Assembly: GCF_900496995.4 (NCBI RefSeq)
Contig: NC_044029.1
Span: 12,462,001-12,526,000, forward strand
From: Aquila chrysaetos chrysaetos
Lineage: Eukaryota; Chordata; Aves; Accipitriformes; Accipitridae
Direction of reading: 5' to 3'
DNA length: 64,000 bases
In this document: positions 12,048 to 22,400 of the stretch, piece by piece
How the letters are laid out: the number at the start of each line of letters is the position of its first letter
Position numbering within the stretch: the stretch's first letter is position 1
Made by a program: the position numbers and the translations under genes
The notes under the pieces: generated by a model
Databases searched by the model: none
Seen by the model: the letters and a program-made list of their open reading frames with translations, nothing else
What the model was told of the DNA's origin: nothing

Positions 12048-12431
12048 CATAAGTTAAGTCCCTAAACAGAAACTGAAGTTGCTAGCCATGTATAAAATGG
12101 CATAAAGAAAGCAGAATATTATAGCATTAATTTAATGTTCTCAGCCTGGATTTTGGCCATTCATTATTGCATTCAGATGTCAAAGCTTCACCTGTCTTAC
12201 GATCTACAAGCCTTTAATCATACTCTGTGTGTGAGAGTAATAAAAGAGGAAATGAGAATTTGGGCAATAACTTCAACCCCCTAAAATAATACTCTGCTAA
12301 ATTTGTGGTGCTAAAACTTTTGACTGATAGTTACAAGCTTTTATCTCTCTTGTAAATAGAAATGTCCTTCTGCCCTTTCGTGTTGATTTTTTTTTTTTTT
12401 TTAATCTCTTCTATTCTAGATCAGTTAGTAA

Positions 12432-12459
12432 CAGTCTGTGTGTATTTTTACACAGACTG
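12432..12459 (+). other. Perfect 10-bp hairpin
   Basis: The arm CAGTCTGTGT (12432-12441) is the exact reverse complement of ACACAGACTG (12450-12459), with an 8-nt U-rich loop between them. It lies within the probable OSBPL8 3' UTR. Confidence 0.7.
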
Positions 12460-14060
12460 CATGGTAGTAACTGTGGATTTGACCCAGCCAGCTGGGTGGC
12501 AGCGCAGTGTTGGATAATGTCAGACTAAACAGATACTCCGTATCTGAAATTCTTGCTCAGCTCAAGATAAGTAGACTTGAACAGAGCGAGACAAAATGCC
12601 TGTGCTTATTTTCCTTTTCAGTGTATTTTTTAGAGTTTAATTCTGGTTTTAGTGATGATCCAGGAAGGTAAAGGATATATGATGAAACTTTTTGAAAAGT
12701 AAAATTGCAGACTTCCGCTTGACTGTATGATTAGATAACTTAAATTCTGAAAAGCACATCGAAAACCTAGTAATTCCTATTTTGCTGGGTTTGGTATGAT
12801 GTTCACTCGTGAATAGAACAAAGAAATTTCTTGCCTAATTTTTACAGTACAGCTGGTCACAGGCATGTATGAAGCCTGTTCTTTAGTGCATCACCATTGT
12901 CCTATTTAACCATGATGTGTAGCTGATCTTGAATGTTACATACTTAAGACTGAGCTCTGCGCATAGTTATAAAAATTGATTGTACAGTTTGCAGATGTTT
13001 GAGGGCTGTGGCCTCCTACTAGAAGTTTAAAACAGCACTTGTTTTCACATTTGATTTACAAATCTTGTTTTAGGTTTTGGGTTTTTTTTTTCTTGTACAG
13101 GAAATATTTTTCAGAATTTGTTGCCATGTGGTTTTGTTGTTTTGGTTTTGTTTGTTTTTTTTCAAATGCACTCTAAGCCTTTAATTTGCCATTTAGGTAC
13201 AGATTGCCTAGTTAAGGTACAGGTGACCTAAGAAAAAGTAAATATGCCATGTGAAACGTAGCAAGTATCAGTTTCAGCAGTAGATGATGTTTCTTGCATT
13301 TCACATGTTGATTCCTCTTAAATAGTTGACATTACTTAATGAGGGAATAGCCCAGTTGTTCCCCCCCACTCCCCCCGCAATTAAATCTCATAAATTATTT
13401 GAAAGGTTGTCCCATGAAATGTAGTGATGGTAGTTTCTTCCCTTGTTTGTTTGTTGTTTGCTGCCCTCCTGTGCCTTTGGCAATTTTATTTTTTGCTAGA
13501 CTGGTGTTTATGAAACCGACTTTGGATTCAGTGTTTGTTATAGTTTCTCAAAGGCTGTTACTTCACCACTGTTTGTGTAAATAACGTATAACAAGGATTC
13601 TGTACATCTGTAAGTTTTGATTATTGTTCTTTCAAGGGGTATCCTCAAATCACAGAAAATCTCGCAGATATTCAAGCATTGTAAACAGTGCCTTCTTGCT
13701 GGGAGTCTTGCTGTTCCGAGACACGTGAAGAAGATTTGTCAAGCGTGTGCCATATGTAACATCCGACCTTTCGTGAGGGCTTTCGTGTTTGAAAACTAAC
13801 TTTCCTGCTTAGTCAGGCTCTGGGGGAGGAGGGAAAAAAAAAAAAAAAAAACAACCAACTATTAAAACACGTTAAATGACTCCCTCTTCTGGCTGGATCT
13901 GTGGGGGTCGATCCCGGGAGGCGGCGGCCCTTTCCCCTACGGCCCCTCAGCCGCGGGCGGGCAGACTCCCGCCCTGTGTGGAGCAAGGCCCTTCGCCTCC
14001 GACCGGGCGGCGGCACCGGGCCGTCCCCCCGCCCCGCCGCGATCGAGCGGAGCCGAGCCG

Positions 14061-14100
14061 AGCCGTGCCGCTGGGCTCCGAGCCGTGCCGCTGGGCTCCG
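14061..14100. repeat. Perfect 20-bp tandem duplication in the BBS10 promoter
   Basis: The unit agccgtgccgctgggctccg occurs twice with no mismatch, at 14061-14080 and 14081-14100. It lies about 120-160 bp upstream of the BBS10 start codon. Confidence 0.95.
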
Positions 14101-14172
14101 CGTCCCGCTGTCCGCCCTCCCCGGCTCTCCCTCACCCGGCTCCGCGCCCTCCCTCAGGCCGCCGCTCCCACC

Positions 14173-14182
14173 GCGCATGCGC
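14173..14182. promoter_or_regulatory. NRF1-type palindrome upstream of BBS10
   Basis: GCGCATGCGC is the palindromic core bound by nuclear respiratory factor 1 (known motif). It ends 39 bp before the BBS10 ATG inside the CpG island, a usual place for this factor. It also contains an in-frame upstream ATG (14177) in poor context. Confidence 0.6.
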
Positions 14183-14221
14183 CGGCCTTCCCGCCCTCGG
14201 CTCTCCCCCGCCGCGGTCGCC

Positions 14222-14406
14222 ATGGCGCGTCGGCCGGAGCCGGGCCGGCTGGCGCAGGAGGCGGCGGCGCTGGCGGGCGCCGTGCGCGGAGCCCTGGGAC
14301 CGCGGGGCGGGCGGGCGCTGCTGGTGCGGCCCACCGGGCAGGCGCTGCTGACGCGGGACGGGCGGTGCTTGCTGGAGGCGCTCAGCCTGGAGCCGCCGAC
14401 GGCCAG
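14222..14406 (+). CDS. BBS10: BBS10 exon 1 coding part
   Basis: This 185-nt coding segment runs from the ATG to donor ggccag|gtaccg and leaves two bases of an Arg codon. It encodes 61 residues, including the PTGQALLTRDGRCLLEALSL segment, the region matching the N-terminal equatorial part of the chaperonin fold. Confidence 0.94.
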
Positions 14407-16453
14407 GTACCGGCGGGGAGGCGGGGGGGTGCGTGGGGGCCGGGCGGGCCGCCGTTCCGCCCGCCGTTCCGCCTAACCGCCGCCGTCTGCCCGCAGGATG
14501 ATGGCGGCCTGCGCCTGCAGCCACCGCGCCGCGACGGGGGACGGCGCCAAGACCTTCGTGCTGCTGCTGGCCGGTCTGCTGCACGGCCTGCGGGCGGCGG
14601 CCGGCGGCGGCCTGCGGCGGGCGCTGCGGGCCTTCGAGGCGCGGGTGCTGGAGCGGGCCGTGGCGCGGGGCCTGCGCGGCCATCTTCTGTCGGTGCTGGC
14701 CGGGCGGCGGGCGGAGGCGGGAGGCCTGGAGGCGCTGCTGGAGGCCTACCTGGGCGGCCGGCTGGGGCCGGGCGAGAGGCGGCGGCTGGCGCGGCTCTGC
14801 TGCGAGTACTGCCGCCGCTGCGACCCGGGGGCCGCCGCCGTCCCCCGCCCGCGGGTGCTGCGCCTCCTCGGCCGCCGCTTCGCGGAGCTGCACGCCGCCG
14901 TGGCCGGTCTCCCCGTGGAGAGCTCCAGGGTCCTGCCTGGGCTCGTTCTCCGCAGGGACTTCGCGGCCTACTGCCCGGCGGGAGGGGAGCTGCGGGCCGT
15001 GCTGGTCACCGAGCCCCTCCGGCCCCCGCTCTCGGCCCCCGGCGGCGAGTTCGCGGTCGGCTCCGAGGGTCAGTACGGGGCCTCCCGGCGCTGGGTGGAG
15101 AGGAGGACGGAGGACGTGATGAAACGCTTGCGGAGCGGCAACGTCAAGCTGCTGCTGTCGAGCGTGAAGCAAGAGGAGGTCGTTATCTACTACGCGAAGC
15201 TACACGGCGTGTCTGTGGTGGAGTGCTTATCGTCGGAGGAGGTGGCCCTCGTCCGTGAAATCACGGGAGTCGCGCCTTACGCGCCTTTCGGCGATAACGC
15301 GCGCGGAGAAATCGCCGACGCCGCAGCTGCGACCTTTTGCCGGCCCTTGCTGCTGGGCTCAAAGAGGTGCGCTCACATTGGCTTCACCGGCCTGCGCGCC
15401 TTTCGGCCCCACTGCCTCCTTCTCTGTGGGCCGGTCGACAGCGTTAATGAGCAGCATGCTGCTGCTTTACAAGGGGCGTTTACGATGCTGCAGCAGCTAT
15501 TTAAAACGGTCGATCGGAGGGAGGAATGCAAAGGAGAAGGTGAAAGCCAGAATGAAGCCTCAGAGGTCTGCAGCTGGCATCCTTCAGCCGCTCGGCAGCA
15601 ACTCGTAATAGAAAATATTTCTTGTAATGGTGATCACGTTTCTGAACGTCAGCTGAAAGCACATAGGGATGAAACAGAGACGCAGATTGTAGACCCTGGT
15701 TTGCAGGGAAGTGAAAATCCAGCACGCGTGCAAACAGACTCGCAAATACCCTCAAATCCCGTCTCGCACGCCAAAGAATTCAGTGTTGCCACTGAAGGAA
15801 TAGGCTCTTCAGGAGGCGTACAGAAACCGCATGCAAAAGGCGAGCAGCCGAGTGGCGTGCACGAGAGCTGTAAAAGCGATTCACTTGTGGACAGTCAAAA
15901 GAACTACAGCACTGCTGTGCGTGCCGCACGCAACGCTAATGCAGTCACTGCGTGTGAATGCCTAGATGTTGGCAAAGACCTAGAGGAAACAAGTTGCAAT
16001 ATAGTTCCATGTAAGTGTGAAAAGAGTTGTGTAAGTATTGCACAGAATTACTCCAGCTCCCTCATAGAAGCAGGATCAGTTTTGCCGGTAGGAGGTTACT
16101 TTGAAATCCTGCTACATTATTATATTCGGTACTATGCAAAACAGTTTCAGCAGTCAGAGGTAACTTTCGTATCTAATGTAGTTGCTGATGCTTTGCTAAG
16201 TATTCCCAAGTCCTTGTACAGGACAACAGAACAAAACAGCTTTACCAAATTCTATCTCAAAGCTGTAGATGCACTCAGAAAAAATCAGCCACTGCCTATG
16301 AACGAAAAAGGCTTAGAATCGGTGTATTGCAAATACCAGTTAGTCATTTCAGTTCTTCATTGTGCTACAGAGCTTCTCTCCATAGATTTAATAATTGGTA
16401 TTAAGCGGCCACTGAAAAAAATTGAGGATTATGACTCAGAAGATGACTTCTGA
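14222..16453 (+). CDS. BBS10: BBS10, chaperonin-like Bardet-Biedl syndrome 10 protein
   Basis: BBS10 is a divergent group II chaperonin-like protein that works with MKKS and BBS12 to assemble the BBSome for ciliary traffic (family knowledge). Exon 1 is 14222-14406 and exon 2 is 14497-16453, with stop TGA at 16451-16453. The product is 713 aa, close to the roughly 720 aa of mammalian BBS10, and has the same two-exon structure. The chaperonin nucleotide-binding motif TGDGAKT lies at about residues 75-81. SVVECLSSEEV, LPVGGYFEILLHYY and the acidic tail DYDSEDDF match the family. The middle, roughly residues 345-540, is low-complexity and weakly conserved. I chose ATG 14222 for its gtcgccATGg context and because it places the GPRGGR segment near its mammalian position. 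An in-frame ATG at 14177 would add 15 residues but has poor context. The first half of the coding region is extremely GC-rich and the last part AT-rich. Confidence 0.96.
14407..14496 (+). other. BBS10: 90-bp BBS10 intron
   Basis: This very short GT-AG intron runs from gtaccgg to ctgcccgcag. It is GC-rich and contains an imperfect doubling of a cgccgttccgc unit at about 14450-14472. Splicing restores the Arg-Met-Met-Ala frame leading into the nucleotide-binding motif. Confidence 0.9.
14497..16453 (+). CDS. BBS10: BBS10 exon 2 coding part
   Basis: This 1957-nt segment encodes residues 62-713 in a single exon, as in mammals. The frame is open throughout, with no frameshift or internal stop. Confidence 0.95.
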
Positions 16454-16460
16454 AATTGTT

Positions 16461-16466
16461 AATAAA
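16461..16466 (+). terminator. BBS10: BBS10 proximal poly(A) signal
   Basis: AATAAA starts 8 nt after the last base of the BBS10 stop codon and is followed by a GT-rich stretch (gattatgtgttttcctgtgtct) fitting a downstream element. Use of this site would leave a 3' UTR of only about 25-35 nt. Another AATAAA at 16935-16940 could serve a longer form. Confidence 0.65.
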
Positions 16467-19400
16467 GAATGTTTTTGATTATGTGTTTTCCTGTGTCTTC
16501 TTGTCAAATGGGCGTGTCTCAAAATTCAGTGCTAGAGACTAAAAGATGCCTTTTTAGGCCCAGAGACCTAATGTGCTGCTTTTCTTTTAGAAGAAAAGGA
16601 AGAAAAAGGCTAACTAGCGAAGATTTGTGGAAAACTCTGTTGTGCTGTCTGAACAGCACAAGCGTGAAGTTTCAAACATGAGAAAGCATAGCTGATTTCC
16701 ACTGCAGAAGATGCTCAATGCCATCTCCACTCTCATGCAGAGGCTCCTGTGTACGTTCTAGCTGAGGGTGAACTTTACCTCGTTTGGCGGTTTTGAGTAT
16801 TTATGCAAGCTAGATGTGATTGGTATTCCTGGCACGTTAAAAGTTGCCAGTATGGCATGAGCCACTGAACTTGCAAGTTATGAGCACGGGGGTTTTTTTA
16901 GCTTTCATTATAGGCTGGATTGAATGTTATTTTAAATAAAAATATTTCTGTATATATTGTGGTTTTGAATATAATGGGAAAAACATAGCTGTTGTTAGCC
17001 TGTTGAGCATTGGGGCAGGCAGTGGTAGGCCACTGCAGCATGTCCCATTGAAGAATTCTCTCATCGGATAGGAGATGCAGCATTTTTATCCTCCGTGGAG
17101 TTCACTTTAGTCAAACTAGTAGAATTAAGAATAACTTCATATTGTGCATGGCTGGCATTTGCTCTGGCAAATTAGTTTATGTGATGTTACTTAGTACGAC
17201 TATTAATTTTAATTATCCTGGGTTGAGTTGTGCTGCTACTATAAAAGGCCATGTAATCATGGGAAAAGTGTACACAGGCCATAATGCAGTTTTGTGTGAA
17301 AAACCTGAGACGGTGTTTCAGTTCAGACATCGATCATTCGGGATTTTATTCTGGGGGTTTTTTGTTTGCTTGCTTGTTTTTTCTTTTATTCTTTTTTTTC
17401 CCCACAGGATTTTCACTCTAGTACAATTTGCTTTAAGCTCAGTATCACCGGGATGTCAGTATACCTCCTTTTCTGCGGTGTCTTAAAAACTTCTGGTTTG
17501 GTGAGAGAGGTTTTTGAGTAACTGAACAGCTGCAGCTGATAACAGTATCACATTGGTTCTCTTTGTGCCATGGCCAGTATTGCGTAATACTTGGAATAAC
17601 TGGGTTTTTTTTTAATCTGCCATTAAATCAAATTTAGTGAGGATATTTAAAATCATAAGCACAAATCATATTTATCTGCGATACCTGAGATGATTACAAC
17701 TGAAAATCAGATATATTTTTTTTCTCCATTAATTTATGCTGTTGCTTTCCCTTTTTCAGTTTCTTCAGAAGAGTCTCATCTACCAAAGTTCTTCAGACGT
17801 TCTGGCAGCAATGCTTTGTTTGACTGCAACTTTCTGATGATATTCTTGGTAATACAAAATGTTGTAATAATTTTTTTTTTCCCCTGACTAACACACTCTT
17901 ACAGGTATCTGCATATGAAAACCAGCAAAACTCAGTGTTTGGTGGAGTGATTTCTTTAATGAAGGACTACAGACAGTAATTCATTTTTTTAGAATCATTT
18001 TCGGTGGGTGCAGAGGTGGGAGCAAATTAAAATCACATTCTTGCTGTTGCCACGTGCTTTCAGTGAGTGCTTAATGTGACAGGTCCAGTACGAGCGAAGA
18101 GAAACCTCCCTTGTAGAAGAGCTGGTGTTTCGGAGCTACGTGCCCTGCTTGCCCGGACGGTCTGGACGCCGCTTGGGAGCTTCCACTAGCCCTGGCGCTT
18201 CAGCAGGCAGTTGGGTTTTGTATTTTAACGTTGTAATTAGCTGCCGAGACAGTTTTGCTGTTGCACAAGTTTCTGCATACTCTCTTCAAACTGCTGACCC
18301 AACGTGCTGGCTAAAGATTAATGATTTGCTTTGTGGTAGTCTTTTAACAACTGCGGCGCAGAGCGTGTGAAGCTGGGCAGCGGTGGGGGTTGTCTGCAGA
18401 AGCTGCTTTTGTATTCGGAAGCAAGGTGCTCTCTAAATACAGGTAAAATAAAGAGAATACTGTATCATTTCATGTTATTTTGTACCATTTGCACATCTGC
18501 ACACTTTCTGGTTTACTGCAGTTCCTTGAAAAAGTTTAAACCAAAAATATTTTGGTATGTGAATGGTCTTCTGGCTGTTTCCTTTAAATTGTGTCATTCT
18601 TGCCATTGAGAAGAAGAAGATCCAAAAATTTTATGCTACTCAAAACTCATGTTTTTGTTTGCCAGAAATACAAGGGAGAACTTTAAAATGGCAATTATAT
18701 AAAACTTCTCTTTCTGACCTGTTTCTGGTGAAACCTCTTGAGCCTGAGGGCTCATTGACTCAGGTGCTGTATTTTGTTGACTCCTCTGTCTTTTTGTAAT
18801 TTGCAAATGATCAGTTTTCCCTTTCGAACTACTGATTCCCTGTTTTGTGTGGAGAACGGAGAACATGGCATGCCTTTGCCTTGGAGAGGAATATCTCTGT
18901 CCTGGACTGCTGGGGTGGATGCTTCTTCAGGACATGGCTCTTTGGTTTCCAGTCCTGGAGTCTAAGCGCATTACAAGATGTGCACCAGCTCAAGGGAAAA
19001 AAAAAAAAAAGGCATTAACTTAGTCTTTTGGGAGAAGAGCAGATTTACTTCTGGATTCAGCCCTTTCTTATCTTCAGGAGTCTTTTCCGTTAATTAGCCT
19101 AGAAGTGTAATCATGACCTAATCTTAGAAAATATTTTGGGTTCACTGCTGTCACATCTACTCTTAAAGAGAAGAGCTGTTTGTAGCCCTGAGAAGCGGCG
19201 CAGCCTGCGTGCTGGGCTGCAGCTCGGGTGCTGTCGGTGCCGTTCCTCCTCCGCTGACGTTTCTGACCCACTCCAGCAGCTGACCCCCGACCGCAGAGGC
19301 TGCGGTTGCCCAGTCACCCTACTCGGGCTGTTACTGCTCCTTGGTACCTAAGCCTTAGGTATGCAATTATTTGTGACATCTTACAGCTATCTCAAATTTT

Positions 19401-22400
19401 AAAGCTATGTATAAATCTAGCGTGCCCTTTGGCAGGTGACGTGGGGACGATTCCAAGAGTGATCTCTTGACATAGTGGCAGGGACAAAGGGGTTACTTGG
19501 GAGAATGCGTTTACTCGGTCAAAACCACAGGGAGCGGTATGTTTGGGCACGCGCTAAGGTTGTAAAAGCCCATGGGTTTTTCTTCTTGTACTGTTTCCCA
19601 GAGACTATTTCTATTTTATGCTATTACTCTATTATTTTTATATTTCTAAGTACGGATTGGCCTCCACACAAAGTGGACGTCGGCTACATGTGGACATGTG
19701 TGTGGACTCAGGTCCAAACTCGAAATGCCATGTAAAGTACAGGGATACTGTTATTAATAGCCTAAAATTAAAAGAATGGTTTTAGAAAAATCATGACGTT
19801 TAACTCTCCTTTTTGCAGCCCCTAGCAAACCTATTTTCTACCCCACGTGAAATTCCTTAGAATATTTTGAAGGCGCTCGCCCCAGCCCCAAGGAGTGTGG
19901 GTACATTCTAAGCAAGGTAATCCCATTTGTCAGGTAGCAAATTCACATATACAGGCAGATAGTTTCTTTTTTTAAAATAAAAAAAAAAACCACCGGGTTT
20001 CAAGATGCATGTACGGTGAGACAAGATTGAAACTGCATCCTGCATGCAGCTCTTGAGAATGGGAATAATCTGTTTACGTGACAAGGATACACCGGTTTTG
20101 TTTGTTGATTTGGGCGGGGGTTGAGTCTCAACGGACTTGTAACGGCTGCTGGGACTGCACCGAGACAGCCTCTGTTCCCCAGCGCTCCTCCAGCTGCCTT
20201 TCCCCATTGCCTGACCCTGGCAGCTCGCTGCTCAGCACCTTCCCGGGCCCTTCTCGCTATTAGCAACCTAAATATGGCCAGTTGATTACTGACCTTTAGC
20301 CTTTCTGGCAGCTATACAGAGCGTATCGCTAATAGGAACCAGTCGCAACAAAGGATATCGTTCTGCTGTGTCACAAATCACACACTACTGAATCACATTT
20401 GCAAGAGGGAGTAGGGGAATGCAAGGTTTTGTTTAGGAGCTTAACTGTATAGTGGCATAACTCTGGTGATTTTGTATTGTTTCTGTTGTTATCTTCATGA
20501 CAGTCATCTTCCAGAGTCCACAGGTGGGTGATTAATCGTACCACGTAAGAAGATTAAGGAAGATTAAATTATTCACTTGCATATATCTCCTGGACTTCAC
20601 TAGAATTGCGTTCATCTGAGCCTGTACTTAGTTTGCTTTTTGTTATGTAACAAATCTGCTATTAGCGGTAGAGACTTCCATTTTTGATTACTAAATTTAT
20701 TTCTATGCTTGTTTAGGTTAATCTGTCCCCTTGTGTATTTTTTGGCGAGGTTCTTTTAAATCTCATGTCAAGAGAGAAACTATTTCAATGTTCAGTTGCA
20801 AAAATCTCTTTAGTTTCATTATCTTGAAATCTAAGAAACCTCTTTTTTGTCACCAGTAAACCCAAAGATTAAGTACGTGCTTTATTTACTATACCATTTA
20901 TCGCCTTATTACTATTAAGACTGAACAAATCGAGAGTAATGTCTGAATTTATAAACAGTAGCTTTGGAAATGCATTGGCTGTAATTAACACGATTGTAAT
21001 TTTGCAGTAGCTTTTTGTGTAAGGCATTATTTGTATTCTGTTAATGAGACTAGAAATAGATATTTGGATCTAGGGTTATACAAATTGCTTCCCTCCCAGA
21101 ATATTAAACTAATAATTCCTTCCAGGAATAAGAATTTTAATTTTAGCGTTCCAAAGCTAATAATAATGGTAGCAAAAATGAAACAGATTTAATATATAGT
21201 AGCTCCTTCTTTATTATGTGATTCAATAGAAGACTAGACTTTGGAAGTGATGCTTATTCCTGTGATAGATGCAGCAGTGCACTCTTTTTAAAAACAGTCC
21301 TGGCAAAAAGAACACAAAATAAGTTTTCTGTAGGAGAACCATTCCTGCTGGTTCAGCAGACAGTTTATTTCTCATGAAATCGCCAGCAGATAAAAGAACT
21401 GTTACACTGAGGCTGTGGTTCAGGGTGGGATTAAGGGCACATCAGTAATATTGTCTCCTGCGTGGCTGCGTCCTCAGCCACCCACAGCAGAGCTCGCTAT
21501 GGAAGATAATATTTCCATTGAAGGTATTTTTAAAAAGGTATTGTTTTACTGAACAGAATCTCTAACCTGTGCTTATTTTGAGATTTCCAGTAAAACGATC
21601 CAGCACGGTGATCTTTCTTTTGATAATAATCATGACCTGTTTTCAGTGAGTGTCTTCATTTTCCAGGCTAAGCATCTGATTAAATATTACCTTAAAATGT
21701 GAATGCAGAGAGTGAACACATGGCAGGGATTTCTCTGTGTATGTGGGGAAAAGGCAGCTCCAGATGAGAGTTATGTCCGTTGAGATTTTAACATTAGATG
21801 TGATACGTGTCTGGTATCATGTATAAGGATTATATTTAGGCTTTTGGAGCAATGAAAGTCACTGTAGAAACTGCTGGATTATATTCATAGGGCAAATAAA
21901 TTGCATGGGAACTGTTTCCTAAAACCAGAAATACTCTGAGGCTCCTGATTACCGATGCAGTACTGAAAAAAGTACAGAATAGTTACATAGTGCTGGAAAA
22001 AAATTTAATCTCTCACCAGTGTCGGCTGTACTGGAGATGTTTGTTGACATGAGGGTTTTTTAATGTACTGGTTTTAGGAGTACAATCCTGAGCACCGGTG
22101 TCCCGCTGCAGGGCTGCTGCTGTTCCTGTGGGTACCGGGGGTCACTCTGCCCTTGCGCTCTAGCAGTCATCTGTTGCCTCGCTGTTAAGCTTTTCTAGTA
22201 CGTGTAGCTTCAAGAAGTCTGTTGTTTCAGCGTGACTAGTGGATTTTTAATTCATAGAACAAAGGGCAGCTTGTTTAGTTTTGTGATTGGAGAATTTGTG
22301 TGTGTAAAACCTTTCTTTATAACTTACACATCTAAAAAGTTTAGAACTGCGGTGCCGTAAAGACAGTTTTAGTAAGAAGTACCCGGCACTTCCCATTGTG

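Larger units (their letters stand above)
10037..13585 (+). other. OSBPL8: Probable OSBPL8 3' UTR
   Basis: The region after the OSBPL8 stop is AT-rich with scattered AUUUA motifs, and no ORF in it has recognisable protein content. Possible poly(A) signals are AATAAA at 12239-12244 and ATTAAA at 13380-13385, but the real end cannot be fixed by eye. It holds two Pumilio-type TGTAAATA motifs (12351-12358 and 13576-13583), a hairpin (12432-12459) and an A/C-rich block (11959-12047). Long 3' UTRs are usual for this gene in other vertebrates. The extent given here is inferred. Confidence 0.55.
13880..15420. promoter_or_regulatory. CpG island over the BBS10 promoter and 5' coding region
   Basis: CpG dinucleotides and GC boxes are dense from about 13.88 kb through BBS10 exon 1, the small intron and the first kilobase of exon 2, in sharp contrast to the AT-rich DNA on both sides. 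No TATA box is evident near the start codon. This is a housekeeping-type promoter. The edges are estimated by eye. Confidence 0.85.

Noticed and set aside
11799..12050. Phe/Gly-rich minus-strand ORFs
   Set aside because: They are translation of the A/C-rich low-complexity block and have no protein-like composition.
14216..14227. X-box (RFX site) for a cilia gene overlapping the BBS10 ATG
   Set aside because: gtcgccatggcg fits only the left half of the X-box. The right half lacks the required AAC ending.
13876..15258. 460-codon plus-strand ORF and a 346-codon minus-strand ORF (14132-15172) over BBS10
   Set aside because: Both are out of frame with BBS10 and rich in Gly, Ala, Arg and Pro. They result from few stop codons in CpG-island DNA. 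The BBS10 frame carries the family motifs.
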